Shown: in pieces, positions 8,159-16,275 of the stretch
How the letters are laid out: each line of letters begins with the position of its first letter
Numbering within the stretch: position 1 is the stretch's first letter
Assembly (NCBI GenBank): GCA_023412845.1
Contig: JAEZRH010000087.1
Coordinates: 1-35,991, forward strand
Source of the DNA: Bacillota bacterium
GTDB lineage: Bacteria; Bacillota; Clostridia; Oscillospirales; Acutalibacteraceae
Length of the DNA stretch: 35,991 nt
Reading direction: 5' to 3'
Made by a program: the position numbers and the translations under genes
Notes under the pieces: generated by a model
What the model was told of the DNA's origin: nothing
The model's input: only the letters and a program-made list of their open reading frames with translations
The model's database searches: none

Positions 8159-10483
8159 ATGGAAAAAGAATCGACCCGTCGGGTCACATTTTCACAGGCG
8201 GCGGCAGCCCCGGCAAAAGCGGCGGCGCGCCAGCTTGCGGCGTTCGCAGTGGGGCTTCTCTGTTCCCGCGGAGTTGTGTTCGGGCAGTATGCTCCGTTCG
8301 GCGTTGCGGCGGTGGCGGCCTCCCCGTACCAGCTCCTGTGGGGCATGGCGCTTGGCAGCGCCGCAGGCTATCTGCTGCCTTCCTCCGTCAACGTTCCGGT
8401 GCATTACCTTGCGGCCCTGCTTGCGGCCGCCGCGATCCGCTGGACCCTGAACGGCCTTGTCAAGCTGCGCATGCATCCGCTTTTTGCTCCGGCCATCGCC
8501 TTTCTTCCGATGCTGGCAACGTCCATTTCCGTCATCACGGTCAACGGGTCCGGCGGCACCACGGCCGCTATGTTCGTAGCGGAATCACTGCTTGCGGCCT
8601 GCGCCGCCTACTTTTTTGAGAGGGCGGGTTCCGCCGTGCATTCCGGGCGCCCCGCCGGGGAGTGGAGCATCCCGGAGCTTACCTGCGGCATGTTCTCGCT
8701 CGGCGTTTTGCTGCTGTCCCTTTCCGCTTTGTCCGTCGGCCCCGTTTCCGCCGGAAGAGTGCTCGCCATCCTGCTGATCCTGTATGCGGCGCGGTACGGC
8801 GGCGTGGGCGGCGGCAGCGTCGCGGGCGTCGCCTGCGGCCTGATGTTCAGCCTGTCGACGGCGGGACTGAGCTATCTTTCCGGGGCGTACGCGCTGGGCG
8901 GGCTTGCCGCGGGCCTGTTCTCGCCGCTCGGGCGGGTGGCGGCGGCCGCGGCCTTTGTGGTCGCGAACGGGATCGCTTCGCTCCAGGTGGGCGGGCAGCA
9001 GCAGATCGCCGGCGGGCTTTACGAGGTCGCCGCGGCGACGGTCCTCTACCTTGTGATCCCCGTCAAGGCGGGGAGTTCCCTGGTCGGCATGTTTTCACGC
9101 ACGGAGGACACCGAGCTCTCCGAGGGGCTCCGCCGCTCCGTCGTGATGAAGCTGGATTACGCGGCCAAGGCGCTGACCGGTGTGTCGGAGTCGGTGGAAG
9201 AGGTGTCGCGCAAGCTGTCCCAGACCTGCGCGCCGGACATCAACGGCGTTTACCACAGGACGATCGACGAGGTCTGCGGCAGCTGCGGCCTCAGGGGATA
9301 CTGCTGGGACCGGAATTTCAACGACAGCATGGATGCGTTCAACGGCCTGACGGAAAAGCTGCGCTCGAGAGGAAGCGTGGAACGCAGCGATTTCAGTACC
9401 CAGTTCCTTTCCCACTGCAGCCGGGCTAACTCCGTCACGGAGACCGTGAACCGCAACTACGGCGAATTCGTCATCCGCGACGCCGCGGAAAGCCGCGCCC
9501 AGCAGATTAGGGACGTGGTGGCGAATCAGTTCACGACGGCGGGCATGATGCTGGAAGACATGGCCTCCGAGCTGGAGATGTTCGAGAAATTCAATTCGGG
9601 CGCGGCGCAGAAGGTGGAGGAGGTTCTCCGCCTGGCGGGCATACAGCCGCTTGAGGTAAGCTGCCGGACGGATCGGTTCGGGCGCATGTCGGTCGAGGCC
9701 GTGACGCTGCCGTCCGACTGCGTGCGGCTGAACCGCTCCGAACTGACGGCGGAGATTTCCCGCGTCTGCGGTAAGACGTTTGAGCAGCCCTGTATCGGTA
9801 CGGCGGGCGGCAAATGCCGCATCCAGATGAACGAAAAGCCGCTCTACCGCGTGAAGACCGGCTGCGCGCAACATGCCTGCGGGAACGGGAAATTGTGCGG
9901 CGACAGCTGGGAATGCTTCCCGGACGGCTGCGGCCGTCAGATCGCCATCATCAGCGACGGCATGGGCACCGGCGGACGCGCTGCGGTGGACGGTGCCATG
10001 GCGTGCGGGATCATGTCGCGCCTGATCAAGGCGGGAATCAGCTTCGACGCGGCGCTCAAGATCGTGAATTCCGCTCTGATGGTCAAATCTTCCGACGAGT
10101 CGCTTTCTACTATGGATGTCGCGGCGCTGGACCTTTACAGCGGCAGCGTGGATTTCATGAAAGCCGGGGCGCCTGTCAGCATCCTGCGGAAAGGGAAACG
10201 CGCCGTGCCGGTGGATATGCCCGGCCTGCCGATCGGCATTCTGACCGATGCGAAGTTTGCGAAAACGTCCGACAGCCTGTCGGACGGAGACCTGCTCGTC
10301 ATGCTTTCGGACGGCGCGCTCAGCTCCGGCGTCGACTGGGTCTGCACCGAGATTGAAAAATGGGACGGAAAACTGCCGCAGGAGCTGGCGGAAATCCTCG
10401 TATCGCAGGCGGTGGCGCGCAGGGACGACGGCCACGACGACGACATCACGGTCCTGGCCGTCATGGTGAGCGAAAGGGAATAA
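8159..10483 (+). CDS. spoIIE: Stage II sporulation protein E (PP2C-type phosphatase)
   Basis: Sporulation phosphatase that dephosphorylates SpoIIAA to free sigma-F in the forespore and also works at the polar septum. 774 residues, slightly shorter than the B. subtilis protein (about 827). The first 300 residues are rich in Ala/Gly/Leu membrane helices (about ten). A central domain follows with a cysteine cluster (CAPDINGVYHRTIDEVCGSC). The C-terminal phosphatase domain has the metal-binding SDGMGTGGRA near residue 600, STMDVAALDLYSG, LVMLSDGA near 715, and GHDDDITVLAV near the end. The ATG at 8159 follows GGTGAT by eight bases. It is monocistronic, with a terminator directly behind. It indicates an endospore-forming host. 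Confidence 0.97.
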   Translation: MEKESTRRVTFSQAAAAPAKAAARQLAAFAVGLLCSRGVVFGQYAPFGVAAVAASPYQLLWGMALGSAAGYLLPSSVNVPVHYLAALLAAAAIRWTLNGLVKLRMHPLFAPAIAFLPMLATSISVITVNGSGGTTAAMFVAESLLAACAAYFFERAGSAVHSGRPAGEWSIPELTCGMFSLGVLLLSLSALSVGPVSAGRVLAILLILYAARYGGVGGGSVAGVACGLMFSLSTAGLSYLSGAYALGGLAAGLFSPLGRVAAAAAFVVANGIASLQVGGQQQIAGGLYEVAAATVLYLVIPVKAGSSLVGMFSRTEDTELSEGLRRSVVMKLDYAAKALTGVSESVEEVSRKLSQTCAPDINGVYHRTIDEVCGSCGLRGYCWDRNFNDSMDAFNGLTEKLRSRGSVERSDFSTQFLSHCSRANSVTETVNRNYGEFVIRDAAESRAQQIRDVVANQFTTAGMMLEDMASELEMFEKFNSGAAQKVEEVLRLAGIQPLEVSCRTDRFGRMSVEAVTLPSDCVRLNRSELTAEISRVCGKTFEQPCIGTAGGKCRIQMNEKPLYRVKTGCAQHACGNGKLCGDSWECFPDGCGRQIAIISDGMGTGGRAAVDGAMACGIMSRLIKAGISFDAALKIVNSALMVKSSDESLSTMDVAALDLYSGSVDFMKAGAPVSILRKGKRAVPVDMPGLPIGILTDAKFAKTSDSLSDGDLLVMLSDGALSSGVDWVCTEIEKWDGKLPQELAEILVSQAVARRDDGHDDDITVLAVMVSERE

Positions 10484-10530
10484 CCTCTAGCATAAAGCAC
10501 CTCCCGATGGACGTAGGATATTTGGTTTTA

Positions 10531-10569
10531 AGCGGACCGGCGCAGCGCAAGCGGTGCCGGTCCGCTTTT
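10531..10569 (+). terminator. Intrinsic terminator of spoIIE
   Basis: Perfect 11-bp stem AGCGGACCGGC (10531-10541) with GCCGGTCCGCT (10556-10566), a 14-base loop, then TTTT. Confidence 0.85.
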
Positions 10570-10571
10570 CG

Positions 10572-10617
10572 GATTATAAAACAGCGGCGGGAAGAAAATT
10601 CTCCCTGCCGCCGTTGT
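10572..10617 (-). terminator. Intrinsic terminator of the ABC importer operon
   Basis: Imperfect GC-rich stem on the minus strand: ACAACGGCGG (10617-10608) with CCGCCGCTGT (10590-10581), extended inward by GGGAGAA/TTCTTCCC-type pairs. It is followed by TTTATAAT. It lies 27 bases beyond the ATPase stop and faces the spoIIE terminator. Confidence 0.75.
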
Positions 10618-10643
10618 GTAGGCGGAGATAAATCCGAGACTCT

Positions 10644-11660
10644 TTACGATACCATAAGACAGTTCTTTTTCTCCACGCAGAGATACACATTCTGCCCGTT
10701 CTCAAACAGCTGAAAGCTCCGGAACAGCACATCGACGTGGATGGGGACTTCGCGCACCAGCATGGTATAGCGAAGAACGTTGCCGTGGGAAACATGGGAT
10801 GTCACCGTCGCATCGAACAAATAGGAATCCGTCGCTTTTTCCAGCGGAGCGACGGAAACCGAAAAGGTCTCGGGGCGGATGGCAATGGTGTTTTCCCCAT
10901 CCGTTTCGGAGCCGATGATTTTTGCAAACTCTGAAGGAGCAAGAATATTGTAGTTCCCGATGAACTCTGCGGCGAACTTTGTTTTCGGCTTCGTGTACAG
11001 TTCCGTGGGGACCCCGGACTGTTCGATCCGGCCATTGTGAAAAAGATGGATTACGTCGCTCAGGATCATCGCCTCGTCCTGATCGTGGGTGACAAAGATC
11101 GTGGTGATTCCGAGTGTGCGGTTGATTTCCCGGATCCGGCTCTGGAGCTCTTTGCGCAGCTTGGCGTCGATGGCGCTGAGCGGCTCGTCCAGCAGGAGAA
11201 CATTCGGCTGCGTCGCAATGGAGCGGGCGAGCGCAACGCGCTGCTGCTGGCCGCCCGAAAGCTGGCCGGCATACTGGTTTTCTTTGCCCGAAAGGTCGAC
11301 CATGCGGATCATTTCCTCAACCCGTGCCTGAATCTGCTCCCGGGGCATTTTCTTCATTTTCAGCCCGAAGGCGATGTTTTCCGCCGCAGTCATATTGGGG
11401 AAAAGGCTGTACTGCTGGAATACCATCCCGATGTTCCGGTCTTTCGGGAGTTTCCCGGTGATGTCTTCTCCGTTCAGGGCAATCCGGCCCTCGGAGACCT
11501 CTTCCAGGCCGGCAAGACACCGCAGCAGCGTGCTTTTCCCACACCCGGACGGGCCGAGAAGGGTGACGAACTGGCCTTCCTCAACGGAAAAGGAAATGCC
11601 CTTTAAAACCTCGTTGGAGCCGAAAAATTTTCTGATATTCCGGAATTCAATGTAAGGCAT
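10644..11660 (-). CDS. ABC importer ATPase (PotA/FbpC/PhnT-like)
   Basis: The ATP-hydrolysing subunit, 338 residues. Walker A is GPSGCGKST near 36-44, the Q-loop VFQQYSLFPN near 79-88, the signature LSGGQQQR near 133-140, Walker B VLLLDEP near 153-159, and the H-loop VTHDQDEA near 189-196. The C-terminal third (from about 235) is a TOBE-like regulatory domain. This domain order fits importers for polyamines, ferric iron, sulfate or phosphonates. It is the last gene of the minus-strand operon, nine bases after the second permease, and a terminator follows. The phosphatase-like gene in the operon makes a phosphorylated or phosphonate substrate more likely than iron or polyamine; that is inference. 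Confidence 0.92.
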   Translation of the reverse strand: MPYIEFRNIRKFFGSNEVLKGISFSVEEGQFVTLLGPSGCGKSTLLRCLAGLEEVSEGRIALNGEDITGKLPKDRNIGMVFQQYSLFPNMTAAENIAFGLKMKKMPREQIQARVEEMIRMVDLSGKENQYAGQLSGGQQQRVALARSIATQPNVLLLDEPLSAIDAKLRKELQSRIREINRTLGITTIFVTHDQDEAMILSDVIHLFHNGRIEQSGVPTELYTKPKTKFAAEFIGNYNILAPSEFAKIIGSETDGENTIAIRPETFSVSVAPLEKATDSYLFDATVTSHVSHGNVLRYTMLVREVPIHVDVLFRSFQLFENGQNVYLCVEKKNCLMVS

Positions 11661-11669
11661 AGCAAACAG

Positions 11670-12458
11670 TTACCTCCTGGATTTTTTGCTTCTGCGCCTG
11701 ATTAGCAGGACGGCGAGGGAAAGCAGAAGAACCGTGACGAACAGCACCACGACCATCGCGCTGGAAAGCTGCCCGGAGACAAACAGCATTTTATACAGAT
11801 ACATCTGGGCGGTTTCAAAATAGCTTCCGCCAATGGTGTTCACCATTACGAAGTCTCCGAACACCATGGAAAAGGACAGCATCATGGAAATGCCGATGCC
11901 GGAGAGAATATTCGGCACTATGACGCGAAAAAAAGCGTAAAGCTTCCCCGCGCCCAGAATTTCAGCCGTCTCCATCAGACGCATGGTGTTGACCGCGCTC
12001 AGGCTGTTTTTGATGCCTTGATACAGATAGGGAAGAATCGTGACGCTGTATGCCGCGGTGAGCAGCAGAATCCGGTCCGAAAACGGGTCCGGCGCGTCGG
12101 AGTAAAGGGAAAGAATGCCGACGGCCAGAATGATTCCCTGAATGGAATACGGGATCATGCAGAGAACCTGCACCAGCCTGCCAAGGCCCGGAAGATAGAC
12201 AGTGACGACATAAAGGGCCAGAAGGACGACGACGGTACAGATGAGAACCGGCGCCACGGCGATGACTACGCTGCGCGCCAGGGCCGTGAGAAAACGTGAG
12301 TCTGAAAACAGCTGCGTAAAATATTGCAGCGTAAAGCCGCTCGGAACAAGGGTGGTCCAGTTCTGAAACACGGAGTAGAGGAAGGTCAGGATCAGCGGAA
12401 AGATCAGATAAAAGCAGATGACCCCGACGACGGCGGCAGAGCTCCCGCTGTGTTTCAT
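11670..12458 (-). CDS. ABC importer permease, second subunit
   Basis: A 262-residue inner-membrane permease with six predicted helices. The coupling EAA-type loop appears as METAEILGAGKLYAFFRVIVP near residues 160-180, matching the consensus EAA---G-------I-LP. The C-terminus ends in a positively charged tail (RRRSKKSRR). The ATG at 12458 overlaps the stop of the first permease by four bases (ATGA). It resembles the PotC/PhnV subunit of type I importers. Confidence 0.9.
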   Translation of the reverse strand: MKHSGSSAAVVGVICFYLIFPLILTFLYSVFQNWTTLVPSGFTLQYFTQLFSDSRFLTALARSVVIAVAPVLICTVVVLLALYVVTVYLPGLGRLVQVLCMIPYSIQGIILAVGILSLYSDAPDPFSDRILLLTAAYSVTILPYLYQGIKNSLSAVNTMRLMETAEILGAGKLYAFFRVIVPNILSGIGISMMLSFSMVFGDFVMVNTIGGSYFETAQMYLYKMLFVSGQLSSAMVVVLFVTVLLLSLAVLLIRRRSKKSRR

Positions 12459-13303
12459 CGATTTTCGCCGCCTTTCTTCCGGAGCATCAGATTGCTGACT
12501 CCGACTGCGGCGACCATCAGCAACATCAGCACGACGGAGAGCGCGCTGCCGAACTCCTTATGCTGAACGATGTCGCCCGTGAACTGCTCCTGCAGGCGGA
12601 TGGGAAGCAGGGAAAAATTGTTTTGCAGAAGGGCATAGGCGGTGGCGTAGGCAGCCAGCGCATTTGCAAACAGAACGCTCAGCGTCCCCACGAGGCTCGG
12701 AATCAGGACCGGCAGTCCGACTTCTTTCCAGAAGACGAATCCGTTGCCGCCCAGAAGCTCCACGGATTCTTTCCATTGCGCGGGAATCCCCTCAAACGCC
12801 GGGATCAGGAGCAGCGTGGCGAGGGGTACCTGAAAATAGACGTAGGTGCACATCAGCCCCGCAAGGCTGTACAGGTTGAAGCCCGCGAGGGCCGCGATGC
12901 CGAAGCGCTTCCCCAGAAGAACCAGCACGCCCGTGTTGCCGAGCAGAATGATGTAGGCGAAGGCCAGCGGGATCCCCGCGAAATTTGACGTCATGTTTAA
13001 AATTCCCGTAAAAAATGCGCGGGATTTCGCGCCGACATTCCGGGAGGCCTTCGCTCCGAAAAAAGCAATGACGACCCCGGCAAACGAGGATACGATCGAG
13101 AGAAGAACGCTGTTCCAGACGGCCTGCCGGTAAAGCGCTTTTTCAAAAATATCCGCGTAATTCCGCCATGTGAAGCCGAGAGCGTCTTCGGGCATAAAAC
13201 TCCGAAAAATGACCGAGGCAAGCGGTATGATTTCATAAAAAAAGGCCATCAGGGCGAATGGCAGAAAAGCCAGTCCCCAAAGACCGGCTTTTTTACTTTT
13301 CAA
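12455..13303 (-). CDS. ABC importer permease, first subunit
   Basis: A 282-residue permease with about six membrane helices, of the PotB/PhnU kind. The ATPase-coupling loop is KESVELLGGNGFVFWKEVGLP near residues 178-198. The start is TTG at 13303-13301, about seven bases after GGGGTGA. The gene overlaps the end of the hydrolase gene by 11 bases and the next permease by four, so the operon is tightly coupled. Two different permeases imply a heterodimeric membrane channel. Confidence 0.9.
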   Translation of the reverse strand: MKSKKAGLWGLAFLPFALMAFFYEIIPLASVIFRSFMPEDALGFTWRNYADIFEKALYRQAVWNSVLLSIVSSFAGVVIAFFGAKASRNVGAKSRAFFTGILNMTSNFAGIPLAFAYIILLGNTGVLVLLGKRFGIAALAGFNLYSLAGLMCTYVYFQVPLATLLLIPAFEGIPAQWKESVELLGGNGFVFWKEVGLPVLIPSLVGTLSVLFANALAAYATAYALLQNNFSLLPIRLQEQFTGDIVQHKEFGSALSVVLMLLMVAAVGVSNLMLRKKGGENR

Positions 13304-14120
13304 GGAAAGTCACCCCGCAGTTTTGAAGAGACTCCATCTCCGGGCCTGGTTCCAGGCCGAGCATCCGGCAGAGGAGGGGCGCGATGAGGAGTTCGGAGAC
13401 CGGACTTTCCCGCACTTGCGGAACGATTCCCGGCCCGAACAGGTAAAGCGGGGCAAGACGTTCCTCTTCCGTATTACCGCCATGCAGGCCGAACCGGTTC
13501 ATTCCGTGGTCCGCCGTGATCAGAACGCGGCGTCCGCCCTCCAGCCAGAACGGCAGACAGGCGGGCAGGATTTCATTCAGCTTTGCCACGGCGGATTCGT
13601 ATTCGCGGCTGGCGCTGGTGAAGCGGTGCCCGACATCGTCCACGTTCATGCTGTGGATCATCAGGAAGTCCGGGTCGAACCGGCTGCGCAGGAACTCCGC
13701 GTCGGCGAATACGTGTGAATCGGGGTAGCAGTCCTCAAAATAATAAATCCCGTTTTGGATATCCGCCTCCGTTTCCAGCTGAATCCGGTCGGTTGCCGGG
13801 GAGAACGGAGCCCGGCAGTAAAGCTCGCTGACCCAGTAATAGGCCGCGGCGGCGGTTGAGAGAGAATTTTTACGGCAGAAGGAAAACACGTTTTCACAGT
13901 TGGACCGGCGTACCATAAGGTTGTTGACAATTCCGTGGCGGTGAACCGGCAGGCCGGTCAGGAGCGTTTCGTACATGGGGCGGGAAAGCGAGGGCAGCTC
14001 CCCGCGTACACAGAAGCGGGCGCCGAGACCGTCTTCCGCAAGGTGTTCCAGAAATCCCAGATTCCGGATCGCGGCTTCATAGCCGCAGCCGTCCAGAAGA
14101 ACAAAGATTGTTTTCGTCAT
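13293..14120 (-). CDS. Alkaline phosphatase/phosphodiesterase-superfamily hydrolase
   Basis: A 275-residue enzyme of the nucleotide pyrophosphatase/phosphonoacetate hydrolase type. Metal and active-site marks are VLLDGCGY near 7-14 with the first metal aspartate; ELPSLSRPMYETLLTGLPVHRHGI near 41-63, where a serine would replace the usual threonine nucleophile; NVDDVGHR; and LITADHGMN. No signal peptide is seen, so it acts in the cytoplasm. The ATG at 14120 lies 10 bases after GGAGG; a further upstream ATG at 14144 lies before that site and is rejected. It sits between the binding-protein and permease genes of an importer, so it probably cleaves the imported phospho- or phosphono-compound. Substrate unproven. 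Confidence 0.82.
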   Translation of the reverse strand: MTKTIFVLLDGCGYEAAIRNLGFLEHLAEDGLGARFCVRGELPSLSRPMYETLLTGLPVHRHGIVNNLMVRRSNCENVFSFCRKNSLSTAAAAYYWVSELYCRAPFSPATDRIQLETEADIQNGIYYFEDCYPDSHVFADAEFLRSRFDPDFLMIHSMNVDDVGHRFTSASREYESAVAKLNEILPACLPFWLEGGRRVLITADHGMNRFGLHGGNTEEERLAPLYLFGPGIVPQVRESPVSELLIAPLLCRMLGLEPGPEMESLQNCGVTFLEK

Positions 14121-14159
14121 TTTATCGGATCCTCCAAACCACATTGTTTAAAAGAACTT

Positions 14160-14194
14160 CACGGAATACCTTCCCGCCGGGAAGGTATTCCGTG
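14160..14194 (-). other. Strong RNA hairpin between the binding-protein and hydrolase genes
   Basis: Perfect 16-bp inverted repeat (14160-14175 with 14179-14194) with a 3-base loop. It lies 25 bases beyond the stop of the binding-protein gene. Downstream on the minus strand comes AAGTTCTTTT, only partly U-rich, so it may be a leaky terminator or a 3'-end stabiliser that keeps binding-protein mRNA more abundant than the rest of the operon, as in other ABC operons. Confidence 0.75.
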
Positions 14195-14218
14195 CGTAAA
14201 ATCAAACTGGTCCGGTTG

Positions 14219-15321
14219 TTATTTTGCGGCGGAGATGACCTGCTCCTGCCACTCGCTGCCAAGATCCTTGACTGTTTTGTCCCATCCGTCCGTATCCTTG
14301 ATGAACCGCGCGCTCTTGTATTCCGAATCCGGCAGCAGCTTCGCCTTTACGTCGTCCGGAAGCTTCACGTTGCTGCGGATCGGTCTTGCATAGCCGCGAG
14401 CAAGGTTGATCTGTCCCGCGTCGCTTAATATGTATTCCTTGGCGAGCGCCGCCGCGTAAGGACGCTTGGAATACTTGTTGATGATCTCGCAGTAGCCGCT
14501 CTGAATCGCTCCGTCGGCCGGGACACTGACTTCGAAGGAAGCGCCGGGATCATCCTTTTTTATCTGGTCCGATAGTTCAAGGCGTTATAGTCCCACAGGA
14601 ACGCCACGGCGATTTCGCCTTTCTGCAGACGCGCAATCGTCAGCTCGCCCTTGTCGAGGCGGCCCTGCTGCGCAAGCTTCTTGAAATAATCGAGACCCGG
14701 CTGGATGTCCGACTCCGAACCGCCGTTGGCAATTGCGGCGGAAAGCACGGCGTTCTGCGCCTGGCTGGCTTTTGTAACGTCACCCACGGCAACCTTATAA
14801 TTTCCGTTCAGAATGTCGGCGAACGATTTTGGAGGATTCTGGATCAGCTTTGTGTTGACGATAATCGACATGGTGCCATAGTAACCGAGAGCCCAGTTGC
14901 CGTCTTTGTCCTTCGCCCAGTCCGGGATGTCTTTCCAGTAGCTTGTTTTATACGGCAGGGTAAGCCCCTTGCTGACGGCGATCGGTCCGAAAGCCTGCCC
15001 TACATCGCCGATGTCTTTGGTCGCGTTGCCCTTTTCCGATTCAAAGATGGAAAGCTCTTCCGCAGAAGACATATCGGTGTCGCTGTGGTCAATGCCGTAT
15101 TTTGTTTTGAGGTCCTGCCATGTTTCAACCCAGTTGGCCCAGGAATCCGGCATCCCTACGGAATCCACACGCCCTTCTTTTTTTGCTTCGGCGGTGATCT
15201 GGTCGACGCTCATGCTGTTCAGGTCCGCTTTACTCGTTGCGGAAGCGGACGAACAGCCGGAGAATACCGTCAGTGCGGCAAGGGCGCACACAACGGCGCC
15301 GGTCCATTTTTTTTGAATCAA
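14219..15321 (-). pseudogene. ABC importer substrate-binding lipoprotein, interrupted by a one-base frameshift
   Basis: Extracellular binding protein of the importer. The start is TTG at 15319-15321, eight bases after AAAGGAG. A lipoprotein signal follows, with lipobox VFSGC and the lipidated cysteine at residue 23. The frame runs about 250 residues to ALNYRTR and stops at 14560-14562. Read in the -1 frame from about 14570, the sequence continues with QIKKDDPGASFEVSVPADGA, then KYSKRPYAAALAKEYILSDA and on to EWQEQVISAAK, ending at 14219. This is the typical C-terminal third of a PotD/SBP_bac_6-like protein. One base is therefore missing near 14563-14580; the full protein would have 367 residues. 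It may be a sequencing error, since the rest of the operon is intact, or a recent mutation. No slippery heptamer sits where a programmed shift would need it. Confidence 0.85.
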
Positions 15322-15570
15322 ATTTCTCTCTCCTTTTTCATTTGCGAATCTGTTGTTGAAAACAATGACAATGGTAATGCAAAATTGTAAAAATAATGGT
15401 AGGGTTCCTGTAAAAGCGGGATTAAAACCCTCTTTCGCCCCTCTTGATATGGCATGGAGGAGAATGAACGATTTCAGCCAGGACAATCCATTATAGTTGA
15501 TAGATTTCTGGAAATATAAATAAAATAACTGTTTTAAACGCTGAAAAATGAGAGACCCGCTTTCAGAATG
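15322..15570. other. Divergent intergenic region between importer operon and tetR
   Basis: An AT-rich, gene-free stretch. On the minus strand it holds a perfect TATAAT at 15495-15490 with a poor -35, and a second possible promoter (TTTACA then TACAAT, 19-base spacing) nearer the binding-protein gene. A 6-bp repeat AGGGTT/AACCCT lies in the leader. Which promoter drives the importer cannot be decided. Confidence 0.4.
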
Positions 15571-15599
15571 TTGACTAAAAGTCATTTTTGGTATAAACT
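15571..15599 (+). promoter_or_regulatory. Promoter of the tetR-MMPL operon
   Basis: TTGACT at 15571-15576, 17-base spacer, TAAACT at 15594-15599. Transcription would start near 15606, about 38 bases before the tetR ATG. The -35 box is covered by the first operator. Confidence 0.7.
15572..15584. promoter_or_regulatory. TetR-type operator 1
   Basis: Palindrome TGACTAAAAGTCA, 5-bp arms around three bases, overlapping the -35 box of the tetR promoter. It shares the pattern TGACTnAAAGTCA with operator 2, centred exactly 42 bases downstream. It is the likely autoregulatory site. Confidence 0.7.
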
Positions 15600-15612
15600 G
15601 ATACCCGCAAAG

Positions 15613-15627
15613 ATGACTTAAAGTCAT
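15613..15627. promoter_or_regulatory. TetR-type operator 2
   Basis: Perfect 15-base palindrome ATGACTTAAAGTCAT just downstream of the predicted transcription start. Centre-to-centre distance to operator 1 is 42 bases, four helical turns, so bound dimers would sit on the same DNA face. Confidence 0.7.
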
Positions 15628-15643
15628 TATTTAAGGACGTGTT

Positions 15644-16243
15644 ATGATGGGCGGAAAGCTGATAGAAAAGAAAAAACAAAAACTGGCCAGTCTTTATAAT
15701 GCCGCTTATGACCTTTTGACATCGAACGGAGTCCGAAACACCATTGTTGACGACATCGTGAAAAATGCGGGCGTTGCCAAAGGAACGTTTTACCTGTATT
15801 TCAAGGACAAAGACGACCTTGTTGACAAAGTGATTATCCGTAAGACTTCCGCCCTGCTCAACGGGGCAATTGAAGCGCTGGAGAAGAAAAGCGAGACGGA
15901 ACCGAGAGACTTTAAGCAAAGCGTCATTTTTATTTCCGATTATCTGATCAATTTTTTTGTAAACGATAAGAAATTCCTTGAGCTCGTTCACGGGAATTTA
16001 TCCATGAATCTGTACAGACGCCTGAACAGTTGTGAAGAGATGGCTGTCGCACGGGAAACGTTCATCCAGAATTACGTGCTTGGGGGAGGAACCGCCGAAG
16101 GCGCGCGGAAAAGGCTGTACATCATCATCAACCTGATCAGCTCCGTCTGCTACAACGCCATCGCGCAGGAGTTTCCCTATACGATGGATGAAATCCGGGA
16201 GGATTTGTATGACTCAATCGATAATATTTTAACGGTAAAATAA
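15644..16243 (+). CDS. TetR/AcrR-family transcriptional regulator
   Basis: A 199-residue DNA-binding repressor. Residues about 5-52 form the TetR helix-turn-helix: TIVDDIVKNAGVAKGTFYLY, with the typical GTFYLYFKDKDDL end. The rest is a helical ligand-binding domain with no clear ligand signature. The first ATG at 15644 is six bases after AAGGA; an ATG directly after it is an alternative. It is the first gene of a plus-strand operon, 26 bases before the MMPL gene when the outer start is used, and two operator palindromes lie at its promoter. It probably represses its own operon until an envelope-active or lipophilic compound binds. Base composition is more AT-rich than the flanks. Confidence 0.93.
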   Translation: MMGGKLIEKKKQKLASLYNAAYDLLTSNGVRNTIVDDIVKNAGVAKGTFYLYFKDKDDLVDKVIIRKTSALLNGAIEALEKKSETEPRDFKQSVIFISDYLINFFVNDKKFLELVHGNLSMNLYRRLNSCEEMAVARETFIQNYVLGGGTAEGARKRLYIIINLISSVCYNAIAQEFPYTMDEIREDLYDSIDNILTVK

Positions 16244-16275
16244 AGCCCGCAGAGGGAAACGACAGGGGGATGGAA

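Noticed and set aside
14555..14575. Possible programmed -1 frameshift at the A-rich run in the binding-protein gene
   Set aside because: The stop codon comes before the A-run in the reading frame and no slippery heptamer or following stem is placed to rescue it.
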